This document shows, one piece after another, positions 25,386-36,825 of a stretch of 64,000 bases of DNA (the first letter of the stretch is position 1; the number at the start of each line of letters is the position of its first letter). The DNA lies in NCBI RefSeq assembly GCF_017309585.1, contig NZ_CP071321.1, positions 1,984,001-2,048,000 on the forward strand. Reading direction: 5' to 3'. The notes beneath the pieces are model-generated. The model was not told the origin of the DNA. It did not search any database and saw only the letters and a list, made by a program, of their open reading frames with translations. This DNA is from Nitrogeniibacter aestuarii (GTDB taxonomy: Bacteria > Pseudomonadota > Gammaproteobacteria > Burkholderiales > Rhodocyclaceae). The position numbers were made by a program, and so were the translations under genes.

Positions 25386-27398
25386 ATGCCATCGCGCATA
25401 AAGGTGATTTGCCTACTGGTCTGCACTATTGAGGTTTTCGGTGGTGTCAGTCTGTCGCAGCCTGTACAAGCGGCGACGCTCGAGGTGACTGGTGTCGATG
25501 GTGTCGATGGCGTCAATGGATCGGGCGGTACGGCGGGCGGCGATGCGAATGCGGACATGCCCCTGAACAACGACAACACTAATTTCGTGAAAGCTACTGG
25601 AGGCAGTGGCGGTTGGGCGGGGGATCGAAATGGCGGTATCAGCTACAGCAACGGCGTGACCAACGTGGTGGGCGATAGCGGAAGGGGAGGTTCCGCCTAC
25701 GTGTCAGCCGATTCGGTTGTGCTGTCGGGTACCGCCACATCGTCCGCTCTGGCTAACGGTGGTTCCGGTGGCGTTGCCGCCGGTACCGGACATGTCGCTG
25801 GTAGCGGTGGTGACGCTACGGCGCTGATTAAAGGTGCCGCGGGTGGTAATGGCCAATTCTTTGGAATCGGTGCTCGTGCCAAGGGAGGCTACGGTGGTAC
25901 TTCCATGTTGGGCATTGCCGGCGATGGCGGAAATGCAACTGCGTCGGCCGTAGGTAACTTCATTGGGTTCAATGTTGGTACCGTCACGAGTGAGGCTATC
26001 GGTGGAATTGGAGGCTCTGCTTACGGGGCGGGGCAACGTGGCGCCAACGGTGGCGTTGCAAGCCTCGGAGTGACCCGGGGAGTGATCGGCAATGGCGAAC
26101 TGAGGGTTAGTGCATCGATTGTCGGCGGGACTGGGGGGAGCGGGTACTACGGTGCCGGCGGCGGTCGAGGCGCAGATGCCGAACTTGTGAATGCGGCGAC
26201 CGGAGCATCTGGAAGGACATTAAGTCTTTCTCAGTTCGCCATGGCCGGCCATGGTGGTTATTCCGAAAGCGGTGTAGCGGGGAATGGTGGAAACGCCGTT
26301 TCGAGTCTCTCCATTGTGGGAGCCTCATACGGAGAGACGCAGGTTTCTGGCACTGGTACAGCATTCGCTGGCGGTGGAGGGACGACCGACTCCGGGGTGG
26401 CGGGGCGCGCTGGCGGCGCTTTCGCGACCGTCCATGCCGAGAGTCAGGCGAACGGCTCGAGCGCAAATGCGATCGCTGACGCAATTTCTCCCCGATTGCG
26501 CACGGCGGATGCCGGCGTGGCCGAATCGAACGCGTATGCAAGGTCGCGGGGTATCGGGTCTGCCCAGGCCTCTGCATACGCCGGCGGTGCGAGTGGCTAT
26601 GCGCGTGCTACCAGCACGGCGTCGCACTCCGTCGCACTCTTGCCGTCGCAACGGGTTGATACTGTGGTCACCGCGAATGCCACGTCCGTTCTCGGCAAGA
26701 ACACGGCCGACGCACAAGTACGGACCCAGCGAGTCGGCAGTGAAACAATCGCGGCGTTCTCTAATGTGAGTTATAAGGGACTGCCCGATCTGGCGGGTGG
26801 TAGCAACGGAATCGAATCATTTTCGTATGCCTACGGCTCGCTGGGCGCCAGTGCGACAGACGATCTGATCCGGGGCCATAGTGCGGTTGAAAGCGCGTTT
26901 GAAGCAAACTCAGCCGTCAGCCTGATGGGATTCGGGATTTTGGGTGCGAATTACAGCGAATTTGCTATTGGCGGCCGCCGATATAGTCAGGACGCGCAGT
27001 TTCACTATTCATTTATTCAGCCGACAGATATCGTCATAGGCCTACTGGATTTCACGGGCTATGACGACACAAGTGCGATGGCGCTGGACTTTCAGGTGAC
27101 CAGCGGGAATGGCACTTTATATTCGGCAAGCTTTGCCTCGTTTGCCGAGGCCCAGATGTTTTTTTCGAACAACGCGTTGAATCTCGGAATGTTCCAGAAC
27201 GACGTGGATCTGACGGTGTCCTTCGATTTGACCGCGGACCGCCAGCAGGGTGCCGCGTTCAGCTATATGCTTGCATTCGGCGACTCTGTGTTGGCGCCGG
27301 TACCGGAGCCCAGCATGGTTCTCATGTTTCTTTCCGGGCTCGGCCTGATCGGGCTGCATTTTCGTGCTCGGAAAAACGGGAAGTTCGCAGGTGGATAG
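25386..27398 (+). CDS. Glycine-rich PEP-CTERM exported protein
   Basis: 670 residues; ATG 25386 has GGGAGA upstream. A signal peptide (about 1-30) is followed by some 350 residues of Gly/Ala/Ser-rich irregular repeats (GGSGG, GGNGG, GGAGG units) that should form an extended extracellular fold. A beta-rich domain lies at about 455-630. The C-terminus is a textbook PEP-CTERM signal: VPEPSMVLMFLSGLGLIGL followed by a basic tail, recognised by exosortase, which removes it during surface anchoring or release. Such proteins take part in biofilm or floc matrix in Rhodocyclales. No exosortase gene is in the window. It fills the interval between relic E and gcvP and has its own start region. Confidence 0.9.
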   Translation: MPSRIKVICLLVCTIEVFGGVSLSQPVQAATLEVTGVDGVDGVNGSGGTAGGDANADMPLNNDNTNFVKATGGSGGWAGDRNGGISYSNGVTNVVGDSGRGGSAYVSADSVVLSGTATSSALANGGSGGVAAGTGHVAGSGGDATALIKGAAGGNGQFFGIGARAKGGYGGTSMLGIAGDGGNATASAVGNFIGFNVGTVTSEAIGGIGGSAYGAGQRGANGGVASLGVTRGVIGNGELRVSASIVGGTGGSGYYGAGGGRGADAELVNAATGASGRTLSLSQFAMAGHGGYSESGVAGNGGNAVSSLSIVGASYGETQVSGTGTAFAGGGGTTDSGVAGRAGGAFATVHAESQANGSSANAIADAISPRLRTADAGVAESNAYARSRGIGSAQASAYAGGASGYARATSTASHSVALLPSQRVDTVVTANATSVLGKNTADAQVRTQRVGSETIAAFSNVSYKGLPDLAGGSNGIESFSYAYGSLGASATDDLIRGHSAVESAFEANSAVSLMGFGILGANYSEFAIGGRRYSQDAQFHYSFIQPTDIVIGLLDFTGYDDTSAMALDFQVTSGNGTLYSASFASFAEAQMFFSNNALNLGMFQNDVDLTVSFDLTADRQQGAAFSYMLAFGDSVLAPVPEPSMVLMFLSGLGLIGLHFRARKNGKFAGG

Positions 27399-27461
27399 GG
27401 CGTAGCGGTTTGCAGAAAAAGAGGGCTTCGCAGCCTGTCATACAGCGCCAGAAGAATAAAT

Positions 27462-27483
27462 CACGCCCCGTACCCGGGGCGTG
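27462..27483. terminator. Bidirectional terminator between the PEP-CTERM gene and gcvP
   Basis: CACGCCCCG / CGGGGCGTG stem with a minimal loop between two convergent genes. The T runs on either side are short. Variants of this hairpin precede relics A, B and C. Confidence 0.7.
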
Positions 27484-27507
27484 TTTGCTTCTGAGACGAA
27501 GTTATGA

Positions 27508-30396
<2,889 letters not shown>

Positions 30397-30492
30397 GGGC
30401 TTCTCTGGGTGTGTTCGTAGCGTGTTGGGCGTCGTGCGTTGGTCGGGCTTCCGGGGGATGAATCCGTCCTGCGTCAGGCCGGTGCTGCAGGT

Positions 30493-30600
30493 CCCTCCCC
30501 CTTCAAGGGGGAGGTCAGGAGGGGGATGGGTTTTGGGTGCTCGTGTGGCGGCATCTGTTCAACCCCATCCCCACCCCAGCCCTCCCCTTGAAGGGGAGGG
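30493..30600. repeat. Interspersed composite-hairpin repeat, copy 2
   Basis: Same parts as the copy at 4685-4780: end palindromes CCCTCCCCCTTCAAGGGGG and CCCTCCCCTTGAAGGGGAGG around arms AGGGGGATGGGTTTT and AACCCCATCCCC, with a different centre. It lies in the gcvH-gcvP gap and would fold strongly in the gcv transcript, so it may affect gcvP expression or mRNA stability. Confidence 0.88.
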
Positions 30601-30625
30601 TGCTATGCCGCCGGGGCGTTCCGGA

Positions 30626-31009
30626 TCAGTCGGCAGCCGCAACCGCTTCGTAGCCGGCGGCGTCGAGCAGGCCGTCCACGTCGCCGATGTCGTTCGGCTT
30701 GATCTTGAAGAGCCAGTTGCCGTAGGCGTCTTCGTTGACCGATTCGGGGGCGTCACTGGCCGCTTCGTTGTTGGCAATGATCTCGCCGGCCACCGGGGCG
30801 TAGATGTCGGAGGCGGCTTTCACCGACTCGACCACGGCGCACTCTTCACCGGCATTCACGGCACGGCCTGCTTCGGGCAGCTCCAGGAAGACGATGTCGC
30901 CCAGCGCTTCCTGTGCGTGGTCGGTAATGCCGATGGTCAGGGTGCCGTCGCTCTCGACGCGGACCCATTCGTGAGACTTGGTGTACTTGAGATCTGCGGG
31001 GGTGGTCAT
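30626..31009 (-). CDS. gcvH: Glycine cleavage system H protein
   Basis: 127 residues, the normal size. This small shuttle carries lipoic acid on a lysine and moves the aminomethyl group between GcvP, GcvT and the dihydrolipoamide dehydrogenase. The lipoyl site is K64 in AVVESVKAASDIYAPV. GITDHAQEALGDIVFLELP is the conserved front half. It lies 48 bases downstream of gcvT on the same strand and is covered by the same riboswitch. Confidence 0.97.
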   Translation of the reverse strand: MTTPADLKYTKSHEWVRVESDGTLTIGITDHAQEALGDIVFLELPEAGRAVNAGEECAVVESVKAASDIYAPVAGEIIANNEAASDAPESVNEDAYGNWLFKIKPNDIGDVDGLLDAAGYEAVAAAD

Positions 31010-31057
31010 GCCGGTTTCTCCAGAAGGGATTTGGGTGTGGATGATCGAATCAGTGAA

Positions 31058-32140
31058 TCAGACAAGCGCCTGGCCGTTGCGGGCGAAAGGCAGTTTGACG
31101 GCCACCGCCTTGAGGCGCTTGCCGCGGATGTCCACTTCCACCGCGTCGCCGGGGGCCACGTCGAGGGGCACGCGGGCAAAGGCAATGGATTTTTGCAGGG
31201 TGGGGGAAAAGGTGCCGCTGGTGGTCTCGCCTTCGCCGTGTTCGGTGAACACCTGCTGGTGAGCGCGCAGCACGCCTTTGTCCTGCAGGATGAGGCCGAT
31301 GAGGCGGGCAGTGGGCGGATTGGCTTCCAGCGCGTCGCGGCCGACGAAGTTGCGGGTCTCGTCCTTCATGTCCACCGTCCAGCTCAGGCCGGCATTGAGC
31401 GGCGAGACGTTGTCGTCCATGTCCTGGCCGTAGAGGTTCATGCCGGCTTCCAGGCGAAGGGTGTCGCGGGCGCCAAGGCCACAGGGGCGCACACCGGCGG
31501 CCATGAGGTCGGTCCACAGGGCGGCGGCGTCCTGGGCGGGCAGGGTGATCTCGAAGCCGTCTTCGCCGGTATAGCCGGTACGGGCGATCATCATCGGCCC
31601 GATTTCGATCGCATTGAAGGGCTTGAGCGTGGCGCTGGCGGACTCGCTGCCCGGAATGGCGGCCCAAGTGCGGGCGCGGGCGTTGGGGCCCTGCACGGCA
31701 ATCATGGCCATGTCGCGGCGCGGCTCGAGGGTGACGTTGGCGCCCTGGGCTGCGATCTGCTTGCGCATCCAGGCCACGTCCTTGTCGGCCGTACCGGCAT
31801 TGACCACGATGCGGTACTTGTCGTCGGCAAAGTAATAGACGATGAGATCGTCGATCACGCCGCCTTTTTCGTTGAGCATGCAGCTGTACAACGCCTTGCC
31901 CGGGGTCTTGATCTTGGCCACGTCGTTGGCCAGCAGTTTGCGCAGGTAGTCGGTGGCGCCGGCGCCGGTGAGGTCGAGCGCAAGCATGTGCGAGACGTCG
32001 AACATGCCGGCATCGGTGCGCACGGCGTGGTGCTCTTCAATCTGGGAGCCGTAGTTGACCGGCATGTCCCAGCCGGCGAAATCGACCATGCGGGCGCCGG
32101 CTTCGACGTGGGCGGCGTGCAAGGGGGTCTGATGGGGCAT
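31058..32140 (-). CDS. gcvT: Aminomethyltransferase (glycine cleavage T protein)
   Basis: 360 residues. It transfers the methylene group from aminomethyl-GcvH to tetrahydrofolate and releases ammonia. Family marks: MVDFAGWDMPVNYGSQIEEH near the start, FDVSHM, YTGEDGFEI and LGARDTLRLEAGM. It is the first gene of the operon gcvT-gcvH-gcvP, with a tandem glycine riboswitch and a terminator in its leader. Confidence 0.97.
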   Translation of the reverse strand: MPHQTPLHAAHVEAGARMVDFAGWDMPVNYGSQIEEHHAVRTDAGMFDVSHMLALDLTGAGATDYLRKLLANDVAKIKTPGKALYSCMLNEKGGVIDDLIVYYFADDKYRIVVNAGTADKDVAWMRKQIAAQGANVTLEPRRDMAMIAVQGPNARARTWAAIPGSESASATLKPFNAIEIGPMMIARTGYTGEDGFEITLPAQDAAALWTDLMAAGVRPCGLGARDTLRLEAGMNLYGQDMDDNVSPLNAGLSWTVDMKDETRNFVGRDALEANPPTARLIGLILQDKGVLRAHQQVFTEHGEGETTSGTFSPTLQKSIAFARVPLDVAPGDAVEVDIRGKRLKAVAVKLPFARNGQALV

Positions 32141-32191
32141 GAGGAGTCCTCTCGACGACTGAAATTCAGTTTAGGCAAAGGTTGTGACAAC

Positions 32192-32235
32192 AAAAAAGGG
32201 ACGACGCTCAACCTGACCGGTCAAAGCTCGTCCCC
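32192..32235 (-). terminator. Riboswitch-controlled intrinsic terminator of the gcv operon
   Basis: On the minus strand GGGGACGAGC pairs with GCGTCGTCCC and is followed by TTTTTT, 50 bases before the gcvT start. It lies directly after the second glycine aptamer, so glycine binding probably prevents its formation. Confidence 0.85.
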
Positions 32236-32412
32236 ATCTGTCCCTTGTACCTGAGAGATTCCATGCATGGCACGGGTGCCCCTTCGGTGGACGCCAGTGC
32301 GCTCCCGCGCCTGCATCGCTCTCCAGATTTGCACTTCGTCGGCGGTCCTTTTGCCTGAGCGGTTCCGGGGGTTACGCCTTCGGCGACTCACGAGTGCGTT
32401 CTCTCCCGCGCG
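32236..32412 (-). promoter_or_regulatory. Tandem glycine riboswitch
   Basis: Two glycine aptamers in series on the minus strand. The first (about 32412-32341) shows CGGGAGAGA, GCCGAAGGCG and CGCTCAGGCAAAAGGACCG. The second (about 32325-32236) shows CTGGAGAGCG, CACCGAAGGGGC and TCTCTCAGGTACAAGGGACAG. These are the conserved core segments of glycine riboswitches. Position before gcvT with a terminator behind it fits an ON switch that turns on glycine breakdown when glycine is abundant. Confidence 0.96.
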
Positions 32413-32514
32413 ACGGCGCAACCCTACCACCGGCCCGCAGGCGAGGCAAGCGCAAGTGAAACCCTTTTGCTGCGACGCACACTAACTGGTAGTTGCCCTT
32501 GCTATGATCGAGCC

Positions 32515-33405
32515 ATGAAGACACCCCACACCCAGACCCTAGACGTTCGTGGCCTGCGTTACCACTGCACCTGCTGGGGCCGTGAAGACGCCCCCTTGCT
32601 GTTGCTTCTGCATGGCTGGGGCGACGCGGGCGGCAGCTTCCAGTGGGTGGCCGAGCACCTGAGGCGTGACTGGTATGTGGTGGCACCCGACTGGCGCGGC
32701 TTCGGCAAGACCGAGCGGGCGCCCGGGGGGTACTGGTTTCCCGACTATTTCGCCGATCTTGAGTGGATCATCGATCAGCTCGCGCCGGGGCGGAGCGTGC
32801 CGCTGGTGGGGCACAGCCTGGGCGGCAACATCGCGCTCATGTACGCGGGCATTCGGCCGGGGCGCATCACCTCGGTCGTGGGGATCGACAGTTTCGGGCT
32901 GGCCGATCGCGCGCCGGAAGAAGCCCCGGGGCGCTACCAGAAGTGGCTGCAGGAGCTGGAGCATCCGCAATACGTGCGCGACTACGAGAGTTTCGACGCA
33001 CTGGCGCTGCGCCTGCAAAAGCAGAACCCGCGCCTGAGCGACGAGAAGGCGGCTTACCTGGCGACCGTGCTGGGGCGCGAGAATGAAGACGGCCGCGTGG
33101 AACTGGCCGCCGACCCGCGCCATCGCCGGGTCAATCCGGTGCTGTATCGCCGTGCCGAGGCGGAGGCCTGCTGGCGGCGCATCAAGGCGCCGGTGCTGTG
33201 GATCGAACCGGAGGACTTGCGGCTTCGCGAGCAACTGGGGCTGACCCCCGAAGTGATCGAGCGCAACAAGGCATGTTTCGCCCATCTGCGCGAGGTCTTT
33301 GTGCCCAATACCGGGCACAACATGCATCACGACGCGCCGGCGGAAGTGGCCAGGGCCATTGACGATTTCGCCATTGCAGGGGAGGCGCTCAATGGGGCCG
33401 CGTAA
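32515..33405 (+). CDS. Alpha/beta-fold hydrolase
   Basis: 296 residues from ATG 32515. The oxyanion motif LLLHGWGDAGGS, the nucleophile elbow VGHSLGGN (Ser101) and a terminal His in NTGHNMHHDAP give the catalytic triad of the hydrolase family; WRGFGKTERA and WFPDYFADL are cap-side motifs. The substrate is unknown. The gene starts 100 bases from the divergent riboswitch leader and overlaps the PHP phosphatase gene by 14 bases, so it is translated with the housekeeping cluster that follows. Confidence 0.88.
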   Translation: MKTPHTQTLDVRGLRYHCTCWGREDAPLLLLLHGWGDAGGSFQWVAEHLRRDWYVVAPDWRGFGKTERAPGGYWFPDYFADLEWIIDQLAPGRSVPLVGHSLGGNIALMYAGIRPGRITSVVGIDSFGLADRAPEEAPGRYQKWLQELEHPQYVRDYESFDALALRLQKQNPRLSDEKAAYLATVLGRENEDGRVELAADPRHRRVNPVLYRRAEAEACWRRIKAPVLWIEPEDLRLREQLGLTPEVIERNKACFAHLREVFVPNTGHNMHHDAPAEVARAIDDFAIAGEALNGAA

Positions 33406-34240
33406 CCCCGATCTGCATGCCCACTCCACCTGTTCGGACGGTTTGCTTTCGCCCGCCGAAGTGGTTGAACGCGCGGCGCGCAACGGGGTGGATCTGCTCG
33501 CGCTGACTGACCACGACGAAATCAAGGGTCTGGCCGAAGCGGCCGCGGCCTCGCAGGCGGCAGGCATCGGCTTCGTGCCGGGGGTGGAAGTGTCGGTCAC
33601 CTGGCAGGGCGAGACCTTGCATATTGTCGGTCTTGGCGTGGATGCCGGCAGCGATGCGCTCAAGGCAGGGCTTGCAAAGGTGCGCAGTGGCCGCGATGCG
33701 CGGGCGCAGAAGATGAGCGATGCGCTGGCCGACATCGGCATTCATGGCGTGCTCGACGGGGCGCTCAAGTACGTGGGCAATCCGGCGCTGGTGAGCCGGT
33801 CGCACTTTGCGCGCTATCTGGTCGAGATCGGCATTGCGCCGCATACGGATGCGGTGTTCAAGCACTATCTGGCCAAGGGCAAGCCCGGTTACATCGAGAC
33901 GCAGTGGGCGCATCTGGCCGAGGCGATCGAGTGGATTCGTGCCTCGGGCGGGCTGCCGGTGGTGGCGCATCCGGGGCGCTACAAGATCTCCGATGCGCAA
34001 TACGACACGCTGTTTTCGAGCTTCAGGGATCTGGGGGGCGTGGGCGTTGAAGTGGTTTCGGGTTCCCAATCACCCTCCAAAACGGGTAAATTCGCCCGCT
34101 ATGCACGGCGGTACGGCCTGCTGGCCTCGCGCGCGTCTGATTTTCATGGCGACGCGGGCAAGCGGGTAGACCTTGGAGGCTGCGAGCCGCTGCCCGATGG
34201 GCTGACCCCGATCTGGTCCCGCCTGACCGATTACTACTGA
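33392..34240 (+). CDS. PHP-domain phosphoesterase (3',5'-nucleoside bisphosphate phosphatase/RNase AM-like)
   Basis: 282 residues; ATG 33392 has GGGGAGG at 33379-33385 and lies inside the end of the hydrolase gene. The metal-binding PHP motifs are intact: DLHAHSTCSDG, LTDHDEIKG, PGVEVSV, HIVGLG, VVAHPGRY and a final SDFHGD. The family (YciV/TrpH) dephosphorylates nucleoside 3',5'-bisphosphates and trims 5' ends of RNAs. Neighbourhood with the YciO-like gene is common in Proteobacteria. Confidence 0.88.
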   Translation: MGPRNPDLHAHSTCSDGLLSPAEVVERAARNGVDLLALTDHDEIKGLAEAAAASQAAGIGFVPGVEVSVTWQGETLHIVGLGVDAGSDALKAGLAKVRSGRDARAQKMSDALADIGIHGVLDGALKYVGNPALVSRSHFARYLVEIGIAPHTDAVFKHYLAKGKPGYIETQWAHLAEAIEWIRASGGLPVVAHPGRYKISDAQYDTLFSSFRDLGGVGVEVVSGSQSPSKTGKFARYARRYGLLASRASDFHGDAGKRVDLGGCEPLPDGLTPIWSRLTDYY

Positions 34241-34258
34241 GACGATCCACACACTGCC

Positions 34259-34888
34259 ATGGCCCAGTTTTTCTCCGTCCACCCCGAGCATCCGCAGCCG
34301 CGCCTCATGCGCCAGGCGGCGGAAATCATGCGTGACGGGGGGCTTGTGGCGTTTCCAACCGATTCGGCGTACGCGTTGGGTGGGCATCTGGGTGACGCCA
34401 AGTTGCTTGAGCGCATCCGTCGCATTCGCGGCGTGGGTGATCGTCACCACTTCACGCTGATGGTGCGCGATCTGTCCGAGATTTCCGCCTACGCGCGAGT
34501 GGACAATACGCAGTTTCGATTGCTCAAGGCGGCCACGCCCGGTCCCTACACCTTCATTCTTGAAGGCACGCGCGAGCTGCCACGCCGATTGCTGCACCCC
34601 AAGCGCAAGACCATTGGCCTGCGCGTGCCGGAGCATCCGGTGGTGGCGCTGCTGCTCGAGGAGCTGAACGAGCCCATCCTGACCTCGACTCTGATCCTGC
34701 CTGATGAGGACTTGCCCATGATCGACGCCGAGGACATTCGCGATGTGTTGGGGAAGCAGTTGGATCTGGTCATTGAAGGGGGCGCCTGTCCGGGCGAGGC
34801 CACCACGGTGATCGACCTGACCGGGGGCTCGCCGGAACTGGTGCGTGCGGGGAAGGGCGATCTGGCGTTGTTCGGGCTGGAGGAATGA
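34259..34888 (+). CDS. YciO/YrdC/Sua5-family protein (threonylcarbamoyladenylate synthase-like)
   Basis: 209 residues. The family fold makes threonylcarbamoyl-AMP for the t6A base of tRNAs; the YciO branch, which this resembles, has weak or uncertain activity. Visible blocks: GGLVAFPTDSAYALGG, RHHFTLMVRDLSEISAYA, PGPYTFILEGT and GLRVPEHPV. It starts 18 bases after the PHP gene, in one transcript with it. Confidence 0.87.
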   Translation: MAQFFSVHPEHPQPRLMRQAAEIMRDGGLVAFPTDSAYALGGHLGDAKLLERIRRIRGVGDRHHFTLMVRDLSEISAYARVDNTQFRLLKAATPGPYTFILEGTRELPRRLLHPKRKTIGLRVPEHPVVALLLEELNEPILTSTLILPDEDLPMIDAEDIRDVLGKQLDLVIEGGACPGEATTVIDLTGGSPELVRAGKGDLALFGLEE

Positions 34889-34943
34889 CCCGGGGCGCCA
34901 GCGCCTGCTCTGCTAGAATGCCGGCTTCTCAAGCCGAGGTTTC

Positions 34944-35591
34944 ATGGAAGATCTGATCTCCAAGGTGGCAATCTGGGTGCTGCCCGTGCTGTTAGCCATT
35001 ACGCTGCATGAGGCGGCGCACGGCTATGTGGCCCGCATGTTTGGCGATCGAACTGCAGAGCGCTTGGGGCGGATCAGTCTAAATCCCATCAAGCACATCG
35101 ACCCGATCGGCACCTTGCTGGTGCCGGCGGTTTTGTGGGTGGGCTCCTCGGGCAGTTTCACCTTCGGGTGGGCCAAGCCGGTTCCGGTGGCTTTCGGCAA
35201 TCTACGCGATCCGAAGCGGGACATGCTATGGGTGGCTGCTGCTGGCCCGATGGCCAATCTCGTCATGGCCGTGGGCTGGGCGGCGCTTACGAAGGTCGTG
35301 TTCATGATGCCGCCCAATGGGTACAGCGAAGCGCTGACCGCAATGGCGTTTGCGGGAATCACGATCAACTTGCTGTTGCTGGTGCTTAATCTGCTGCCAG
35401 TGCCGCCTCTCGATGGCGGGCGCATGCTGGTGAGCGTGCTGCCCGATCCGCTGGCGGGGCGGTTTGCAAAAATCGAACGGTACGGGTTGCTGATCCTCGT
35501 AGCATTGCTGGTCACGCATGTGCTCGACCACATTCTTGTCCCGCTGATCAGCAATTTAAGTTACTTTCTTGCACTTATTTTTGGATTCTGA
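34944..35591 (+). CDS. Site-2 protease family (M50) membrane metalloprotease
   Basis: 215 residues with four to five hydrophobic segments. The zinc-binding HEAAHGY (HExxH) lies in the first helix and the third ligand is in the LLPVPPLDGGRM motif (N/D-x-x-P-x-x-x-x-D-G) near residue 155. This short form without a PDZ domain is common just upstream of trpS in betaproteobacteria. Intramembrane protease with unknown substrate. A TAGAAT at 34910-34915 could be the -10 of a local promoter. Confidence 0.9.
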   Translation: MEDLISKVAIWVLPVLLAITLHEAAHGYVARMFGDRTAERLGRISLNPIKHIDPIGTLLVPAVLWVGSSGSFTFGWAKPVPVAFGNLRDPKRDMLWVAAAGPMANLVMAVGWAALTKVVFMMPPNGYSEALTAMAFAGITINLLLLVLNLLPVPPLDGGRMLVSVLPDPLAGRFAKIERYGLLILVALLVTHVLDHILVPLISNLSYFLALIFGF

Positions 35592-35600
35592 GTCGTCAAA

Positions 35601-36803
35601 ATGTACGCAGAACGCGTTCTCTCCGGCATGCGACCCACCGGTCGCCTCCATCTGGGCCACTACCATGGCGTATTGAAAAACTGGGTCAAGCTGCAGGCGG
35701 AATATCCCTGTCTGTTCTTTGTGGCCGACTGGCACGCCCTGACCACCAATTACGACAGCCCGCTGGTGATCGAAGAGAGTGTGTGGGACATGGTGATCGA
35801 CTGGCTCGCCGCCGGCGTCGATCCCACACAGGCGACCATTTTCATTCAGTCGCGTGTGCCCGAGCATGCAGAGCTGCACCTGCTGTTGTCGATGATGTGC
35901 CCGCTGGGCTGGCTGGAGCGTGTGCCCACCTACAAGGATCAACAGGAAAAGCTCACCGACAAGGATCTGTCGACCTACGGCTTCCTGGGCTATCCGCTGC
36001 TGCAGTCGGCCGACATTCTCATCTACCGTGCCGACAAGGTGCCGGTGGGTGAAGACCAGGTGCCGCACGTGGAACTGACCCGTGAAGTGGCGCGGCGCTT
36101 CAATCACCTTTATGGGCGCGAAGTTGGCTTCGAGGAAAAGGCCGTCGACGCTGTCAAGAAGCTCGGCCGCAAGCGCGCCAAGTTGTATGAAGAGCTGCGC
36201 ACCCGCTACCAGCAGAACGGTGAAGAGGCCGCGCTGGAGCAGGGCAAGGCCCTGATTGACGACTCGCAGAGCCTGTCGCATGGCGATCGCGAGCGCCTGT
36301 TCGGCTTCTTGGAAGGCAGTGGCAAGGTGATTCTGGCCGAGCCGGGTGCATTGCTGACCGAGGCATCGCGTATGCCCGGGCTCGATGGGCAGAAGATGTC
36401 CAAGAGTTATGGCAACACCATCTTCCTGCGCGAGGACAGCGAGTCGGTCGCCAAGAAGATTCGCACGATGCAGACCGATCCTGCGCGCGTCCGCCTGACC
36501 GATCCGGGTGATCCGGACAAGTGCCCGGTATGGCAATTCCACGCCATCTACTCGACCGAAGAGACCCGCCAGTGGGCCGACAAGGGCTGCCGTAGCGCGG
36601 GCATCGGGTGTCTGGAGTGCAAACAGCCGGTGCTGGACGCGATCCAGAAAGAACAGGATCGCATGCGCGAGCGTGCTCAGCCCTACCTGGACGACCCGAG
36701 CCTCGTGCGCAGCATCGTGGCCGATGGCTGCGAGCGGGCGCGCAAACTGGCGCAGGAAACCATGCGCGACGTTCGCGACGCCATGGGTCTGGACTACACC
36801 TGA
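35601..36803 (+). CDS. trpS: Tryptophanyl-tRNA synthetase
   Basis: 400 residues. It charges tRNA-Trp with tryptophan. The class I signatures are PTGRLHLGHYHG (HIGH-type) near residue 12 and GQKMSKSYGN (KMSKS) near 265. The protein is about 65 residues longer than the E. coli enzyme, as in other betaproteobacteria. It starts ten bases after the M50 protease gene, so the two are co-transcribed. Confidence 0.96.
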   Translation: MYAERVLSGMRPTGRLHLGHYHGVLKNWVKLQAEYPCLFFVADWHALTTNYDSPLVIEESVWDMVIDWLAAGVDPTQATIFIQSRVPEHAELHLLLSMMCPLGWLERVPTYKDQQEKLTDKDLSTYGFLGYPLLQSADILIYRADKVPVGEDQVPHVELTREVARRFNHLYGREVGFEEKAVDAVKKLGRKRAKLYEELRTRYQQNGEEAALEQGKALIDDSQSLSHGDRERLFGFLEGSGKVILAEPGALLTEASRMPGLDGQKMSKSYGNTIFLREDSESVAKKIRTMQTDPARVRLTDPGDPDKCPVWQFHAIYSTEETRQWADKGCRSAGIGCLECKQPVLDAIQKEQDRMRERAQPYLDDPSLVRSIVADGCERARKLAQETMRDVRDAMGLDYT

Positions 36804-36825
36804 CCCTGCTCGACCTCTGACCCGG

